The position numbers and the translations under genes are program-made. Positions 8,494 through 16,651 of a stretch of DNA of 64,000 bases are shown here, piece after piece. Under the pieces are notes generated by a model. The model saw only the letters and a program-made list of their open reading frames with translations. It was not told the DNA's origin and ran no database searches. The stretch is from Streptomyces zagrosensis (lineage in GTDB: Bacteria > Actinomycetota > Actinomycetes > Streptomycetales > Streptomycetaceae), in the NCBI RefSeq assembly GCF_014203645.1, contig NZ_JACHJL010000007.1:124001-188000 (forward strand), written 5' to 3'. Numbering within the stretch: the first letter of the stretch is position 1; each line of letters starts with the position of its first letter.

Positions 8494-10161
8494 ATGACCA
8501 CAACGCCCGACGCGGTGATCGTGGGCTCGGGGCCCAACGGTCTGGTAGCGGCCAATGTGCTCGCCGACGCCGGCTGGCACGTCCTCGTGCTGGAGGCCCA
8601 GCCGCATCCAGGAGGCGCCGTACGCAGCGATCGCGGCGTACACCCGAACTACGTGAACGACGTGTTCAGCTCCTTCCACCCGCTGGCCGTCGCCTCGCCC
8701 GCCATCCAAGCCCTGCACCTGGAGCGTTGGGGCCTGGCCTGGAGCCACGCCCCCGCCGTGCTGGCCCACCCCCTGGCCGATGGGCGCTGCGCCGTACTGC
8801 ACCGGGACCGGGAGCGCACCGCCGCGGGCCTGGACGACTTCGCTAGTGGCGACGGGGCGGCGTATCTGCGCCTGACCGACCTGTGGGAGCGGCTTGGCCC
8901 CGACCTGATGCAGGCGCTGTTCACCCCCTTCCCGCCGGTCCGCTCGGGGCTGGCGCTGGCGGCCAAGCTGCGGGCCGCCGGTGGCATGCGGCTGTTGCGC
9001 ATGCTGACGATGCCGGTGCGCCGCCTGGGCGCAGAGGAGTTCACCGGAGTCGGGGGGCCGCTCCTGCTCGCCGGCTGCGCCCTGCACGCCGACCTGTACC
9101 CCGAGTCGGCGGGCAGCACCGCCTTCGGCTGGCTGCTGGCCATGCTCGGTCAGCAGTACGGCTGGCCGGTGCCGGTCGGCGGCGCGAGCGCACTCACCGA
9201 CGCCCTGGTACGGCGCCTTGAGGCACAAGGTGGCCAGGTGCGCTGCTCCAGTGCCGTGCGGAAGATCGTGATCAGGGAAGGCCGGGCCGTGGGCGTGGTC
9301 ACGGCGGACGGCACGAAGGTCGGCGCCGGGCGAGCCATCCTCGCGGACGTATCGGCGCCCGCGCTGTACGGCCACCTCGTGGACCGCGAACTCCTACCGG
9401 CCCGGCTACGCGACGACATCCGCCGCTTTCACTGGGACTACGCCACCTTCAAGGTGGACTGGGCGCTGAACGGGCCCATCCCGTGGACCGCACCCGATGC
9501 GGTCGGCGCGGGCACCGTGCACCTGGCCGAAGGCATGGACCACATGACGCGCTACAACGCACAGCTGTCCACCGGCCATATCCCCGACCGGCCCTACGCA
9601 CTGCTCGGGCAGATGACCACCGCCGACCCCAGCCGCTCCCCGCGCGGCACCGAAGCAGCCTGGTCGTACACACACCTGCCACAGCGCACAGCCGGCGACG
9701 CGGGCGATGCCAGGCTGACCGGCCGGTGGGGCCCGGGCGAACGGGAGCTCATGGCGGAGCGCGTCGAAGCCGAGGTCGAACGGCTCGCCCCCGGCTTCCG
9801 CGACCGCATCACGGCGCGCCGCATACTCGCCCCGCCGGACCTGGAAAGCCGTAACGAAAGCCTGCACAACGGTGCGGTCAACGGCGGCACGGCCGCCGTC
9901 CACCAGCAACTCTTCTTCCGCCCCGTGCCGGGCACCGGGCGCCCCGAGACCCCGTTCACCGGCCTGTATCTGGCCTCGGCCTCCGCGCACCCGGGCGGCG
10001 GCGTGCACGGGGCGTGCGGGGCCAACGCCGCCCGCGCGGTGCTGCGCGCGCAGCGCCCCGTGGTGCGCCATGCGCTGGCGCCGGGTTGGGCGGCGCTGCA
10101 ACGGGCCTTCACCTCGGGAAGCGAACCCACACACCGCGAGCGCCCGGCCGCCCCACCGTGA
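8494..10161 (+). CDS. Phytoene-dehydrogenase-like FAD/NAD(P) oxidoreductase
   Basis: A 555-residue flavoprotein of the CrtI/amine-oxidase superfamily. It has an N-terminal dinucleotide-binding motif VIVGSGPNGLVAANVLADAG (residues 8-27) and an acidic strand end (VLVLEAQPHPGGAVRS). The C-terminal FAD motif GLYLASASAHPGGGVHGACG matches CrtI relatives. There is no signal peptide. No phytoene synthase lies nearby, so a carotenoid substrate is not implied; many actinobacterial homologues are uncharacterised. GGGGAG before ATG 8494 sets the start. Probably cotranscribed with the epimerase upstream and the SRPBCC protein 85 bp downstream. Confidence 0.88.
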   Translation: MTTTPDAVIVGSGPNGLVAANVLADAGWHVLVLEAQPHPGGAVRSDRGVHPNYVNDVFSSFHPLAVASPAIQALHLERWGLAWSHAPAVLAHPLADGRCAVLHRDRERTAAGLDDFASGDGAAYLRLTDLWERLGPDLMQALFTPFPPVRSGLALAAKLRAAGGMRLLRMLTMPVRRLGAEEFTGVGGPLLLAGCALHADLYPESAGSTAFGWLLAMLGQQYGWPVPVGGASALTDALVRRLEAQGGQVRCSSAVRKIVIREGRAVGVVTADGTKVGAGRAILADVSAPALYGHLVDRELLPARLRDDIRRFHWDYATFKVDWALNGPIPWTAPDAVGAGTVHLAEGMDHMTRYNAQLSTGHIPDRPYALLGQMTTADPSRSPRGTEAAWSYTHLPQRTAGDAGDARLTGRWGPGERELMAERVEAEVERLAPGFRDRITARRILAPPDLESRNESLHNGAVNGGTAAVHQQLFFRPVPGTGRPETPFTGLYLASASAHPGGGVHGACGANAARAVLRAQRPVVRHALAPGWAALQRAFTSGSEPTHRERPAAPP

Positions 10162-10245
10162 CGTCCCACGTGGCCACCCCGGACCCCACCCATCTCGGCA
10201 CCTCGGCACCTCGGCGTTACGGTGCCTCGGCAATCAGGAGACTTC

Positions 10246-10701
10246 ATGGCAGAACGACACGTACTGATCCAGCGGCCCCCGCAGGCGGTGTGGGACGTCC
10301 TCAGCGACGGCAACCTCTACAGCCAGTGGGTGGTCGGCACCCACGACTCGAAGGAGGCCGACCCCGCCTGGCCCGCCGAGGGCGCCAATCTGCGCTACTC
10401 CATCCGCATCGGCCCCACGACCCTCCACAACGAAACGGTCGTCCGCATCTGCGAGGAGCCGCACACCTTGGAGCTGGAGTCGAAGGCCGGCTGGTTGGGG
10501 ACGGCACGCATCGCCATCCGCGTACGGCGCTGGGCGACCGGCTCCCTGGTGACGCTGGACGAGCACCCGTTGTCGGGGCCGGGGGCCCGGCTGCACAACT
10601 CCGTCATCGACGCCTTTTTGCAACTACGCCATCGCAGCATGCTCGACCGGCTCGCCAAGGTAGTGGAGTCCCGCACCCCGGCCCCCGCCAAGGCCCCGTA
10701 G
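10246..10701 (+). CDS. SRPBCC-family (START-like) hydrophobic-ligand-binding protein
   Basis: A 151-residue protein of the polyketide cyclase/dehydrase and lipid-transport (SRPBCC) fold. The opening AERHVLIQRPPQAVWDVLSD is the usual first strand and helix, the middle alternates beta strands, and the C-terminal helix (ARLHNSVIDAFLQLRHRSML) closes the cavity. No catalytic motif can be assigned. ATG 10246 follows AGGAG by five bases; a GTG-less extension to 10222 has no such site. It ends the epimerase-desaturase set and may carry or present their substrate, which is inference from position only. Confidence 0.82.
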   Translation: MAERHVLIQRPPQAVWDVLSDGNLYSQWVVGTHDSKEADPAWPAEGANLRYSIRIGPTTLHNETVVRICEEPHTLELESKAGWLGTARIAIRVRRWATGSLVTLDEHPLSGPGARLHNSVIDAFLQLRHRSMLDRLAKVVESRTPAPAKAP

Positions 10702-10715
10702 CGACGCCACGGGCC

Positions 10716-10796
10716 CCGCAACCGGCCGACCCTGCAACCGGCCGGTCCCGCAACCGGGCCGACCCTGCAACCGGCCGACCCCGCAACCGGCCGGTC
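10716..10796. repeat. 16-bp tandem repeat, 5 copies (gcaaccggccgaccc type)
   Basis: Five units of 16 bp (one of 17) alternate between endings gacc and ggtc right after the SRPBCC stop. The cores accggccggt are self-complementary, so the array could form hairpins and act in termination. Confidence 0.88.
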
Positions 10797-10826
10797 CCGT
10801 ACGCCGATATGCCGCGCCCGGGACGC

Positions 10827-10893
10827 TTGCCCCGTTGCCCCGTTGCCCCGTTGCCCCGTTGCCCCGTTGCCCCGTTGCCCCGTTGCCCCGTTG
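10827..10893. repeat. 8-bp tandem repeat, 8 copies (ttgccccg)
   Basis: Eight perfect copies of an 8-mer plus three more bases, about 55 bp upstream of the leader-peptide promoter of the ABC-F gene. A perfect simple repeat like this is prone to copy-number change. Confidence 0.95.
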
Positions 10894-10946
10894 TAGCGCG
10901 GCCACGCGGCGCGTAAATAGGCGAGACGAAACGGTGCGGCTTGCGT

Positions 10947-10952
10947 TAGCGT
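10947..10952 (+). promoter_or_regulatory. Putative -10 element of a leaderless transcript
   Basis: TAGCGT fits the actinobacterial TAnnnT -10 consensus. It is placed so that +1 falls on the A of the leader ATG at 10959. No ribosome-binding site precedes that ATG, consistent with a leaderless mRNA. No good -35 is visible. Confidence 0.5.
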
Positions 10953-10958
10953 ACGGGC

Positions 10959-10982
10959 ATGAGATTCTTCTACTTCCTGTGA
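10959..10982 (+). CDS. Seven-codon leader peptide (MRFFYFL) upstream of ABC-F gene
   Basis: ATG-AGA-TTC-TTC-TAC-TTC-CTG-TGA encodes MRFFYFL, rich in aromatic residues, and is directly followed by a strong hairpin. Short upstream peptides with attenuators are a known control device for ABC-F antibiotic-resistance genes: an antibiotic-stalled ribosome on the leader prevents the terminator from forming. The leader lies 218 bp before the ABC-F start with no other gene between. The assignment rests on sequence and position. Confidence 0.65.
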   Translation: MRFFYFL

Positions 10983-10992
10983 CGGACCGCGC

Positions 10993-11036
10993 AGCGGCCT
11001 GCCCCTCGTGACGTTCACCCGAGGCAGCGGGCCGCT
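10993..11036 (+). terminator. Attenuator hairpin after the leader peptide
   Basis: AGCGGCC (10993-10999) pairs with GGCCGCT (11030-11036) and CCTCG (11004-11008) with CGAGG (11020-11024), with partial pairing between; TTTCC follows. The stem begins 10 bases past the leader stop codon, where a stalled ribosome could mask its base. Further GC-rich complementary segments (for example tcagcggccg near 11060) could form an alternative antiterminator. Confidence 0.6.
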
Positions 11037-11199
11037 TTCCCTGAGCGCGCCCATCGGCCCTTCAGCGGCCGTCCGTCCGTAGACCTTCAGGAACAACCGC
11101 TCCCGACGCCCCGGCGGCGCTCACTGCCGCCTGCTTGCCTGCCGTCCGACGACGTTTTTCGCCGTCCGACGCGTGGGGGCGGTTCCGGTTTGGAGAATC

Positions 11200-12870
11200 A
11201 TGCACGCCCTCACCACCCCTGCGCGCGCCCGAGCCCAACTCATCGCGTCCGACGTCCATCTCGCCCGCGGTGGACGACCTGTCCTCGCCGGTGTCAGCCT
11301 GACCATCACCCCTGGTGCGCGCTGGGGCGTGGTCGGGGAAAACGGCCGCGGCAAGTCCACCTTGCTCCATGTGCTCGCGGGCGTCCTGACCCCCGACGCG
11401 GGCTCCGTGCGGCGGGTGGGGACCCTGGGTAGCGTCGAGCAGGAGATGGCGGCGGGCGAAGGCCAGACCGTGGGCGACGTCATCGCCGCGCATCTCGCCG
11501 ACGCCCGCAGCGCGCTGACCGCCCTTGACGCGAGCGCAACCGCGCTCGCACACGGACGGGACGCAGCAGCCGAGGAGTACGAGGCCGCACTGGAGGCGGC
11601 CGAGGCGCATCAGGCGTGGGACGCGGACCGGCGGGTGGCCGTGGCCCTCGACGCCCTTGGCGCAGTGGCCGACCACGACCGCCCCCTGACCGCCATGTCG
11701 GTGGGGCAGCGCTACCGCGTACGCCTTGCGTGCCTGCTCGGCGCGGCCTACGACTTCCTCCTTCTCGACGAGCCGACCAACCACCTCGACCAGGCGGGAC
11801 TCGACTACCTGACCGGCCGCCTCACCCAGTGGGACGGTGCGGTCGTGGTCGTCAGCCACGACCGGGCCCTCCTACGCGACGTGACGACCACGATCATCGA
11901 TCTCGACCCGAGCGCGGACGGCACCCCGTCCCGCTATGGCAACGGCTACGACGGATACGTGAGCGGTCGCCGCGCGGCACGCCAACGCTGGGAAGAGGAG
12001 TACGCCAAGGAGCAGACGGAGCACGCCCGCCTCGCCCAGGACCTGGCAGCGGCGCAGCAGCGCCTGGTCTCCGGCTGGCGCCCGGACAAGGGCACCGGAA
12101 AGCACCAACGCGCCACGCGCGCCGCGGGGTTGGTCCGCTCCGTACGTCGGCGCGAGGACGTTCTCACCCGGCACCCGGTGTCGTTGCCCGAGCCGCCGTT
12201 GACCCTGGCCGCGCCGAGCTTGCCGGCACGCGCGGGGGTGGCCCTGGTCCGCGCCGATGAGGTCACCGTCGCCGGCCGTCTCGGCACGCCCGTCACCGTG
12301 ACGCTGGAGTCCGGGGCACGGCTGGTGGTCAGCGGCCCGAACGGGGCGGGCAAGTCCACCGTGCTCGCCGTCCTCGCCAGGCGCCGCACGCCGGATACGG
12401 GCCATCTCCAGCACGCCCGGCGGGCCCGCATCGCCCTGCTCGGCCAGGAATCCGAGCCCCCCAGCCGGCTGCCGGCCCGTGTTGCCTACGACACCCACAT
12501 CGCCGCCCTGGTCTGCGCCGGGCTGCTCGACGTGGAGGACACCGTGGAACTGGCGGAGCTCGGGCTGTTGGCACACCGCGACATGGACCGGCCGGTGCGC
12601 GAGTTGTCCATGGGACAGCAGCGGCGTCTTGACCTCGCCCTCGCCCTGGCTGCCCGCCCACATCTGCTGCTGTTGGACGAGCCCACCAACCATCTGTCCA
12701 TCGCCCTGGTTGACGAGCTGACCGAGGCCCTGGAGGCGACGGCCGCCGCGGTGGTCGTCGCCACACACGACCGCCAACTGCGCCGCGACGTCGCCCACTG
12801 GTCCCACCTGGCCCTCCCGCCGACGTGGCACCTTCTGAACGATCAAAAACGGCGGGAGGTTAACATGTGA
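11200..12870 (+). CDS. ABC-F family ATPase, probable ribosome-protection protein
   Basis: A 556-residue soluble protein with two ATP-binding domains and no membrane segments. Domain 1 has Walker A GENGRGKST, signature MSVGQRYR and Walker B FLLLDEPTNHLD. Domain 2 has GPNGAGKST, signature LSMGQQRR and LLLLDEPTNHLS. A charged linker of about 80 residues lies between them, as in ABC-F proteins that reach the ribosomal E site and peptidyl-transferase centre. ATG 11200 is preceded by GGAG. The leader peptide and attenuator upstream strengthen an antibiotic-responsive role in protecting ribosomes, as in Vga, Msr, Lsa and the Streptomyces self-resistance members. Which drug is recognised cannot be told. 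Confidence 0.88.
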   Translation: MHALTTPARARAQLIASDVHLARGGRPVLAGVSLTITPGARWGVVGENGRGKSTLLHVLAGVLTPDAGSVRRVGTLGSVEQEMAAGEGQTVGDVIAAHLADARSALTALDASATALAHGRDAAAEEYEAALEAAEAHQAWDADRRVAVALDALGAVADHDRPLTAMSVGQRYRVRLACLLGAAYDFLLLDEPTNHLDQAGLDYLTGRLTQWDGAVVVVSHDRALLRDVTTTIIDLDPSADGTPSRYGNGYDGYVSGRRAARQRWEEEYAKEQTEHARLAQDLAAAQQRLVSGWRPDKGTGKHQRATRAAGLVRSVRRREDVLTRHPVSLPEPPLTLAAPSLPARAGVALVRADEVTVAGRLGTPVTVTLESGARLVVSGPNGAGKSTVLAVLARRRTPDTGHLQHARRARIALLGQESEPPSRLPARVAYDTHIAALVCAGLLDVEDTVELAELGLLAHRDMDRPVRELSMGQQRRLDLALALAARPHLLLLDEPTNHLSIALVDELTEALEATAAAVVVATHDRQLRRDVAHWSHLALPPTWHLLNDQKRREVNM

Positions 12871-12897
12871 GCGCCGCCTAGCTCGAAAGATAAATCT

Positions 12898-14343
12898 GTG
12901 ACTGTCAATGAGGACTCGTTCACTAACTGGAAAAACCGCGAGGAGATCGCGGAGTCGATGATCCCGATCATCGGGAAGCTGCACCGGGAGCGGGATGTCA
13001 CCATCTTGCTGCACAGCCGCTCCCTGGTGAACAAGTCGGTCGTCAGCATCCTGAAGACGCACCGATTCGCCCGGCAGATCGCCGGTGAGGAACTCTCGGT
13101 CACCGAGACGCTGCCGTTCCTCCAGGCTCTCGCCGCGCTCGATCTCGGCCCGTCCCAGATCGACATCGGCATGCTCGCCGCGCTGTACCGGACCGATGAC
13201 CGGGGTCTGTCGGTGGAAGAGTTCACCGCCGATACCGTCGCCGGCGCCACGGGTGACAACAAGATCGAGCGCCGTGAGCCGCGCGATGTCGTTCTCTACG
13301 GGTTTGGCCGCATTGGCCGCCTCATCGCCCGGCTTCTCATCGAGAAGGCCGGCTCCGGCAACGGTCTGCGGCTGCGAGCCATCGTCGTCCGCAAGGGCGC
13401 CGGCCAGGACATCGTCAAGCGCGCCTCTTTGCTGCGCCGCGACTCCATCCACGGCCAGTTCCAGGGCACGATCACCGTGGACGAGGCGAACAGCAAGATC
13501 ATCGCCAATGGCAACGAGATCAAGGTGATCTACTCCGACGATCCGACCGCCGTGGACTACACGGCGTACGGCATCAAGGACGCCATCCTCATCGACAACA
13601 CCGGCAAGTGGCGCGACCGCGAGGGCCTGTCGAAGCACCTGCGCCCCGGCATCGCCAAGGTCGTCTTGACCGCGCCGGGCAAGGGCGATGTCCCCAACGT
13701 CGTCCACGGCGTCAACCACGACACGATCTCGTCGGACGAGCGGATCTTGTCCTGTGCGTCGTGCACCACCAACGCGATCGTTCCGCCGCTGAAGGCGATG
13801 GCGGACGAGTACGGCGTGCTGCGCGGCCACGTGGAGACCGTCCACTCGTTCACCAACGACCAAAACCTGCTGGACAATTACCACAACTCCGACCGTCGTG
13901 GTCGCTCAGCAGCGCTCAACATGGTCATCACCGAGACCGGTGCCGCCTCCGCCGTCGCCAAGGCGCTGCCGGACCTCAACGCACGGATCACCGGCAGCTC
14001 CATCCGCGTCCCGGTGCCGGATGTTTCGATTGCGATCCTCAGCCTGCGGCTCGCACGCGAGACCACCCGCCAGGAGGTCCTTGACTACCTGCGCAACGTG
14101 TCGCTGACCTCACCGCTCAAGCGCCAGATCGACTTCATCAGCGCGCCCGACGCGGTCTCCAGCGACTTCATCGGCTCGCGGCACGCCTCGATCATCGACG
14201 CCGGAGCCACCAAGGTCGAGGGCGACGACGCGATCTTGTACCTGTGGTACGACAACGAGTTCGGTTACTCGTGCCAGGTCATCCGCGTCGTTCAGCACGT
14301 CTCCGGCGTGGAGTACCCGACCTACCCGGCCCCGGTGGCCTGA
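12898..14343 (+). CDS. gap: Glyceraldehyde-3-phosphate dehydrogenase, long form
   Basis: A 481-residue GAPDH with an N-terminal extension of about 125 residues (a helical segment, TNWKNREEIAESMIPIIGKL) before the NAD-binding YGFGRIGR motif. This is the long type seen in Streptomyces beside the classical 330-residue enzyme. The catalytic cysteine lies in SCASCTTNAIVP, and WYDNEFGYSCQV near the C-terminus is typical. It oxidises glyceraldehyde 3-phosphate to 1,3-bisphosphoglycerate. The GTG at 12898 has only a weak purine tract (GAAAGA) before it, but the following residues MTVNEDSFTNW match the conserved start of this subfamily as I recall it. It stands alone, 27 bp after the ABC-F gene. Confidence 0.93.
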   Translation: MTVNEDSFTNWKNREEIAESMIPIIGKLHRERDVTILLHSRSLVNKSVVSILKTHRFARQIAGEELSVTETLPFLQALAALDLGPSQIDIGMLAALYRTDDRGLSVEEFTADTVAGATGDNKIERREPRDVVLYGFGRIGRLIARLLIEKAGSGNGLRLRAIVVRKGAGQDIVKRASLLRRDSIHGQFQGTITVDEANSKIIANGNEIKVIYSDDPTAVDYTAYGIKDAILIDNTGKWRDREGLSKHLRPGIAKVVLTAPGKGDVPNVVHGVNHDTISSDERILSCASCTTNAIVPPLKAMADEYGVLRGHVETVHSFTNDQNLLDNYHNSDRRGRSAALNMVITETGAASAVAKALPDLNARITGSSIRVPVPDVSIAILSLRLARETTRQEVLDYLRNVSLTSPLKRQIDFISAPDAVSSDFIGSRHASIIDAGATKVEGDDAILYLWYDNEFGYSCQVIRVVQHVSGVEYPTYPAPVA

Positions 14344-14373
14344 CCTCGGCCCGTATCCGCCGCAGCCCCGTAT

Positions 14374-14406
14374 CCGCCGCAGCCCCGTCATGCGGGCTGC
14401 GGCGGG
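14374..14406. terminator. Hairpin terminator after gap
   Basis: CCGCCGCAGCCC and GGGCTGCGGCGG form a near-perfect 12-13 bp stem with a short loop, 30 bp past the GAPDH stop. No T-run follows, as is common in high-GC genomes. Confidence 0.75.
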
Positions 14407-14760
14407 CGGGCGTGCGCCGCGTCGCCGGTCTCGGCGGGCCTGGTGGAAGGCAGTTCTCCGGTGTGCGGGTAGCGGCCGGTGCGGCCCATGGCAAAAAACG
14501 CGCCGTTGGTGACGCGCAGGGCGAAGCGGTCGCGATGCAGCCGGTCGAGCACGTCGAGAATGCGCTGGGTGTCGCGTACGAGGCGAAACGCGACGGCAAG
14601 CGGTAGATGGCGGTCGCGGTGAACCGACAAAGGTGGAACGGGTCCGACTCCTCCGGCATGCCGCAGCCCCATCCCATCGATGACGCACTTGCGACTCTGT
14701 ACCGCGTGGCGATGTGCGGCTGACCGGGCCGGGGAGGCCGCGGCCCGGCCGTCGATTTCT
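14407..14760. other. Stretch without a confident gene
   Basis: No convincing gene was found. A minus-strand frame (14388 to about 14640) encodes protein-like sequence (TQRILDVLDRLHRDRFALRV, then FFAMGRTGRYPHTGEL) without a good start. A short plus frame (14658-14723, MPQPHPIDDALATLYRVAMCG) ends abruptly. Both could be remnants of deleted genes, but I recognise neither family. Confidence 0.4.
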
Positions 14761-16296
14761 CTACATGGCCACCGCGGAGTTCGACGGTTGCGCGACGAAG
14801 GCATCGACTACGCCCTGCTTCTGCTCTTGCTGCGGCACATTCCACGGGTTGTCGTCCCGCAGCGGCACGGGCAGCAGGTCCTGCGGCACGCCCTGATAGG
14901 CGACCGGGCGCAGGAACCGTTCGATGGCGGCGCTGCCCACCGAGGTGGTGGTGGGTGTGGTGGTCGCCGGGAACGGACCGCCGTGCTGCATGGCGTGGGT
15001 GACCGAGACGCCGGTGGGCCACTGGTTCCACAGAACCCGACCGCTGCGGTCGGCCAGCACCGCGGTCAGCGCCCCGAGCTCGCTGCTCTCCGCCAACTCG
15101 CCCTGCACACTCGCGGTGAGTTGCCCCGGCAAAGCCGCCAACACCGGTACTAGATCAGCTAGTTGGCGGTACGTCACGATAAGCCCGAGCGGTCCGAAGC
15201 ACTCCGCCGAGGCCGCGCTGCCGGCGGCCACGAACGCGTCCACATCCATGGCCAGAAGCCGCGGTGCGGGCTGGTGATCGTCCGCCGGCCACACCAGGCG
15301 GCGGGCGCCGGAAAGGCCGGACAGCTGCTCCGCTACGGTGCGGTACCCCTCCGCGATGCGGTTGCCGAGCATCGGTGCGGTGGGGGCCGCGCGCAGCAGT
15401 GCGGCGATCCGCTCCACGAGACCGTGCTCCCCGGCCGGGACGAACAGCAGCCCGGGGTTGGTGCAGAACTGCCCTGCGCCCAGAGTGAGTGAGGCGGCGT
15501 ACCCGGAGGCGATCTCCTGCGTACGGCCGTACGCGGCCCGCTCGGTGACAACGACCGGGTTGGTGCTGCCCAACTCGCCGTAGAAGGGGATGGGTTCGGG
15601 GCGGTCGGCCGCGATCCGGGCGAGGAAGAGGCCGCCGCGCTCGGAGCCGGTGAAGGCCGCCGCGCGCAGGGCCGGGTGGCGCAGTGCGTCCAGACCGGCC
15701 TGTTCGCCCTCGATCAGGGCGAAGACGCCATCGGGCGCCCCGGCCCCGGCCAGCGCGCGCCGCACGATCGCGGCGGTCTCGCGCGACAGCTCCGGGTGGC
15801 CGGGGTGGGCCTTGACGACGACGGGGCAGCCAGCGGCCAGGGCCGAGGCGGTGTCACCGCCGGCCACGCTGAACGCGAACGGAAAGTTGCTCGCCGCGAA
15901 GACCAGCACCGGGCCGAGCGCGGTGCGGTACCTGCGCAGTTCGGGGCGTGGGCCGGTGGGCCAGTTCGGGTCGGCGCGGTCGATGCGTACGTCGTAGTAC
16001 GCGCCCGACCGCGCCTGGTCAGCGAAGAGGCGCAACTGAAAGGTGGTACGCGTCAGTTCGCCGTTCAGGCGGGCAGTGCCCAGGTGGGACTCACGGTCCG
16101 CGGTGGCGATCAGCTCGGGGCGCGCCTCCTCCAGGGTGTCGGCGACCGCGGCCAGCGCCCGCGCCCGGTCGGCGGGGGCGGCGCGAGCCCAGGTGTGGGC
16201 GGTGCCGGCTGCGGCGATGAGGACACCGTCCACCGGGTTGTGGGCCGCGGCCGAGGCGTCGGGCGGATTCATCGAATCGTCCATGGGGGAGTTCAC
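14761..16296 (-). CDS. 2-oxoglutarate semialdehyde dehydrogenase (aldehyde dehydrogenase)
   Basis: A 511-residue NADP-type aldehyde dehydrogenase. It has the oxyanion Asn137 in FAASNFPF, the general base Glu241 in PFYGELGSTNP and the nucleophile Cys278 in GAGQFCTNPG. The GELGSTNP variant and the length of about 510 match the 2-oxoglutarate-semialdehyde (2,5-dioxovalerate) dehydrogenase group. It performs the last step of hydroxyproline breakdown, making 2-oxoglutarate. Its ATG overlaps the stop of the permease remnant upstream (ATGA at 16293-16296), so it was the distal gene of the hydroxyproline operon and coupled to transport. All neighbours upstream on the same strand belong to that pathway. 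Confidence 0.9.
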   Translation of the reverse strand: MNSPMDDSMNPPDASAAAHNPVDGVLIAAAGTAHTWARAAPADRARALAAVADTLEEARPELIATADRESHLGTARLNGELTRTTFQLRLFADQARSGAYYDVRIDRADPNWPTGPRPELRRYRTALGPVLVFAASNFPFAFSVAGGDTASALAAGCPVVVKAHPGHPELSRETAAIVRRALAGAGAPDGVFALIEGEQAGLDALRHPALRAAAFTGSERGGLFLARIAADRPEPIPFYGELGSTNPVVVTERAAYGRTQEIASGYAASLTLGAGQFCTNPGLLFVPAGEHGLVERIAALLRAAPTAPMLGNRIAEGYRTVAEQLSGLSGARRLVWPADDHQPAPRLLAMDVDAFVAAGSAASAECFGPLGLIVTYRQLADLVPVLAALPGQLTASVQGELAESSELGALTAVLADRSGRVLWNQWPTGVSVTHAMQHGGPFPATTTPTTTSVGSAAIERFLRPVAYQGVPQDLLPVPLRDDNPWNVPQQEQKQGVVDAFVAQPSNSAVAM

Positions 16297-16590
16297 TCCT
16301 TCTTTGGAGGGGGCCGGTTTTCCTGGGTGTTGTGGTAGCCGAACCGGGCGTAGAAAAGCAGTCCTAGCCCCATCCGGAACGCGAAGCGAATCCAGGTCAC
16401 CGGGTTGAGCTTGCTGATGAGCCAGACCGCGAAGAACACCTCAACGGCCGGTATCCACGGCACCAGCGACGTGCGGAAAGTTCGCGGCAACGTCGGCCGG
16501 GTCGTGCGCATGACCGCGCGGCGACCGTGACCACGACAAAGCATGACAAAGGCTGCCAGGATGCCGATGTTGGTGGTGCGGGCAGGGGAG
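16293..16590 (-). pseudogene. C-terminal remnant of an APC-type amino acid permease
   Basis: From about 16590 the minus strand reads like the end of an amino acid-polyamine-cation permease: TNIGILAAFVMLC (a transmembrane helix), TRPTLPRTFRTSLVPWIP (the conserved loop before the last two helices), VFFAVWLISKLNPVTWIRF and GLLFYARFGY. About 100 of roughly 480 residues remain. A start could be drawn at 16544, but most transmembrane helices and the substrate site are absent. Its position between hydroxyproline genes suggests it was the proline or hydroxyproline importer. Transport must now be done elsewhere, if the pathway still works. Confidence 0.75.
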
Positions 16591-16651
16591 CGCTAAGGGA
16601 GCGGGGGAGTGCTGGGGGAGGGGCAAGGTGTCGTGGAGGCGTTGACCGCTG

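Noticed and set aside
11872..13884. A 670-codon open frame on the minus strand opposite the ABC-F and GAPDH genes
   Set aside because: It is antisense to two genes with clear catalytic motifs, has no domain, and long antisense frames are expected at this GC content.
14388..14804. A 138-codon minus-strand frame between gap and the hydroxyproline operon
   Set aside because: Part of it looks protein-like, but it has no ribosome-binding site or recognisable family, so it is only noted as a possible remnant.
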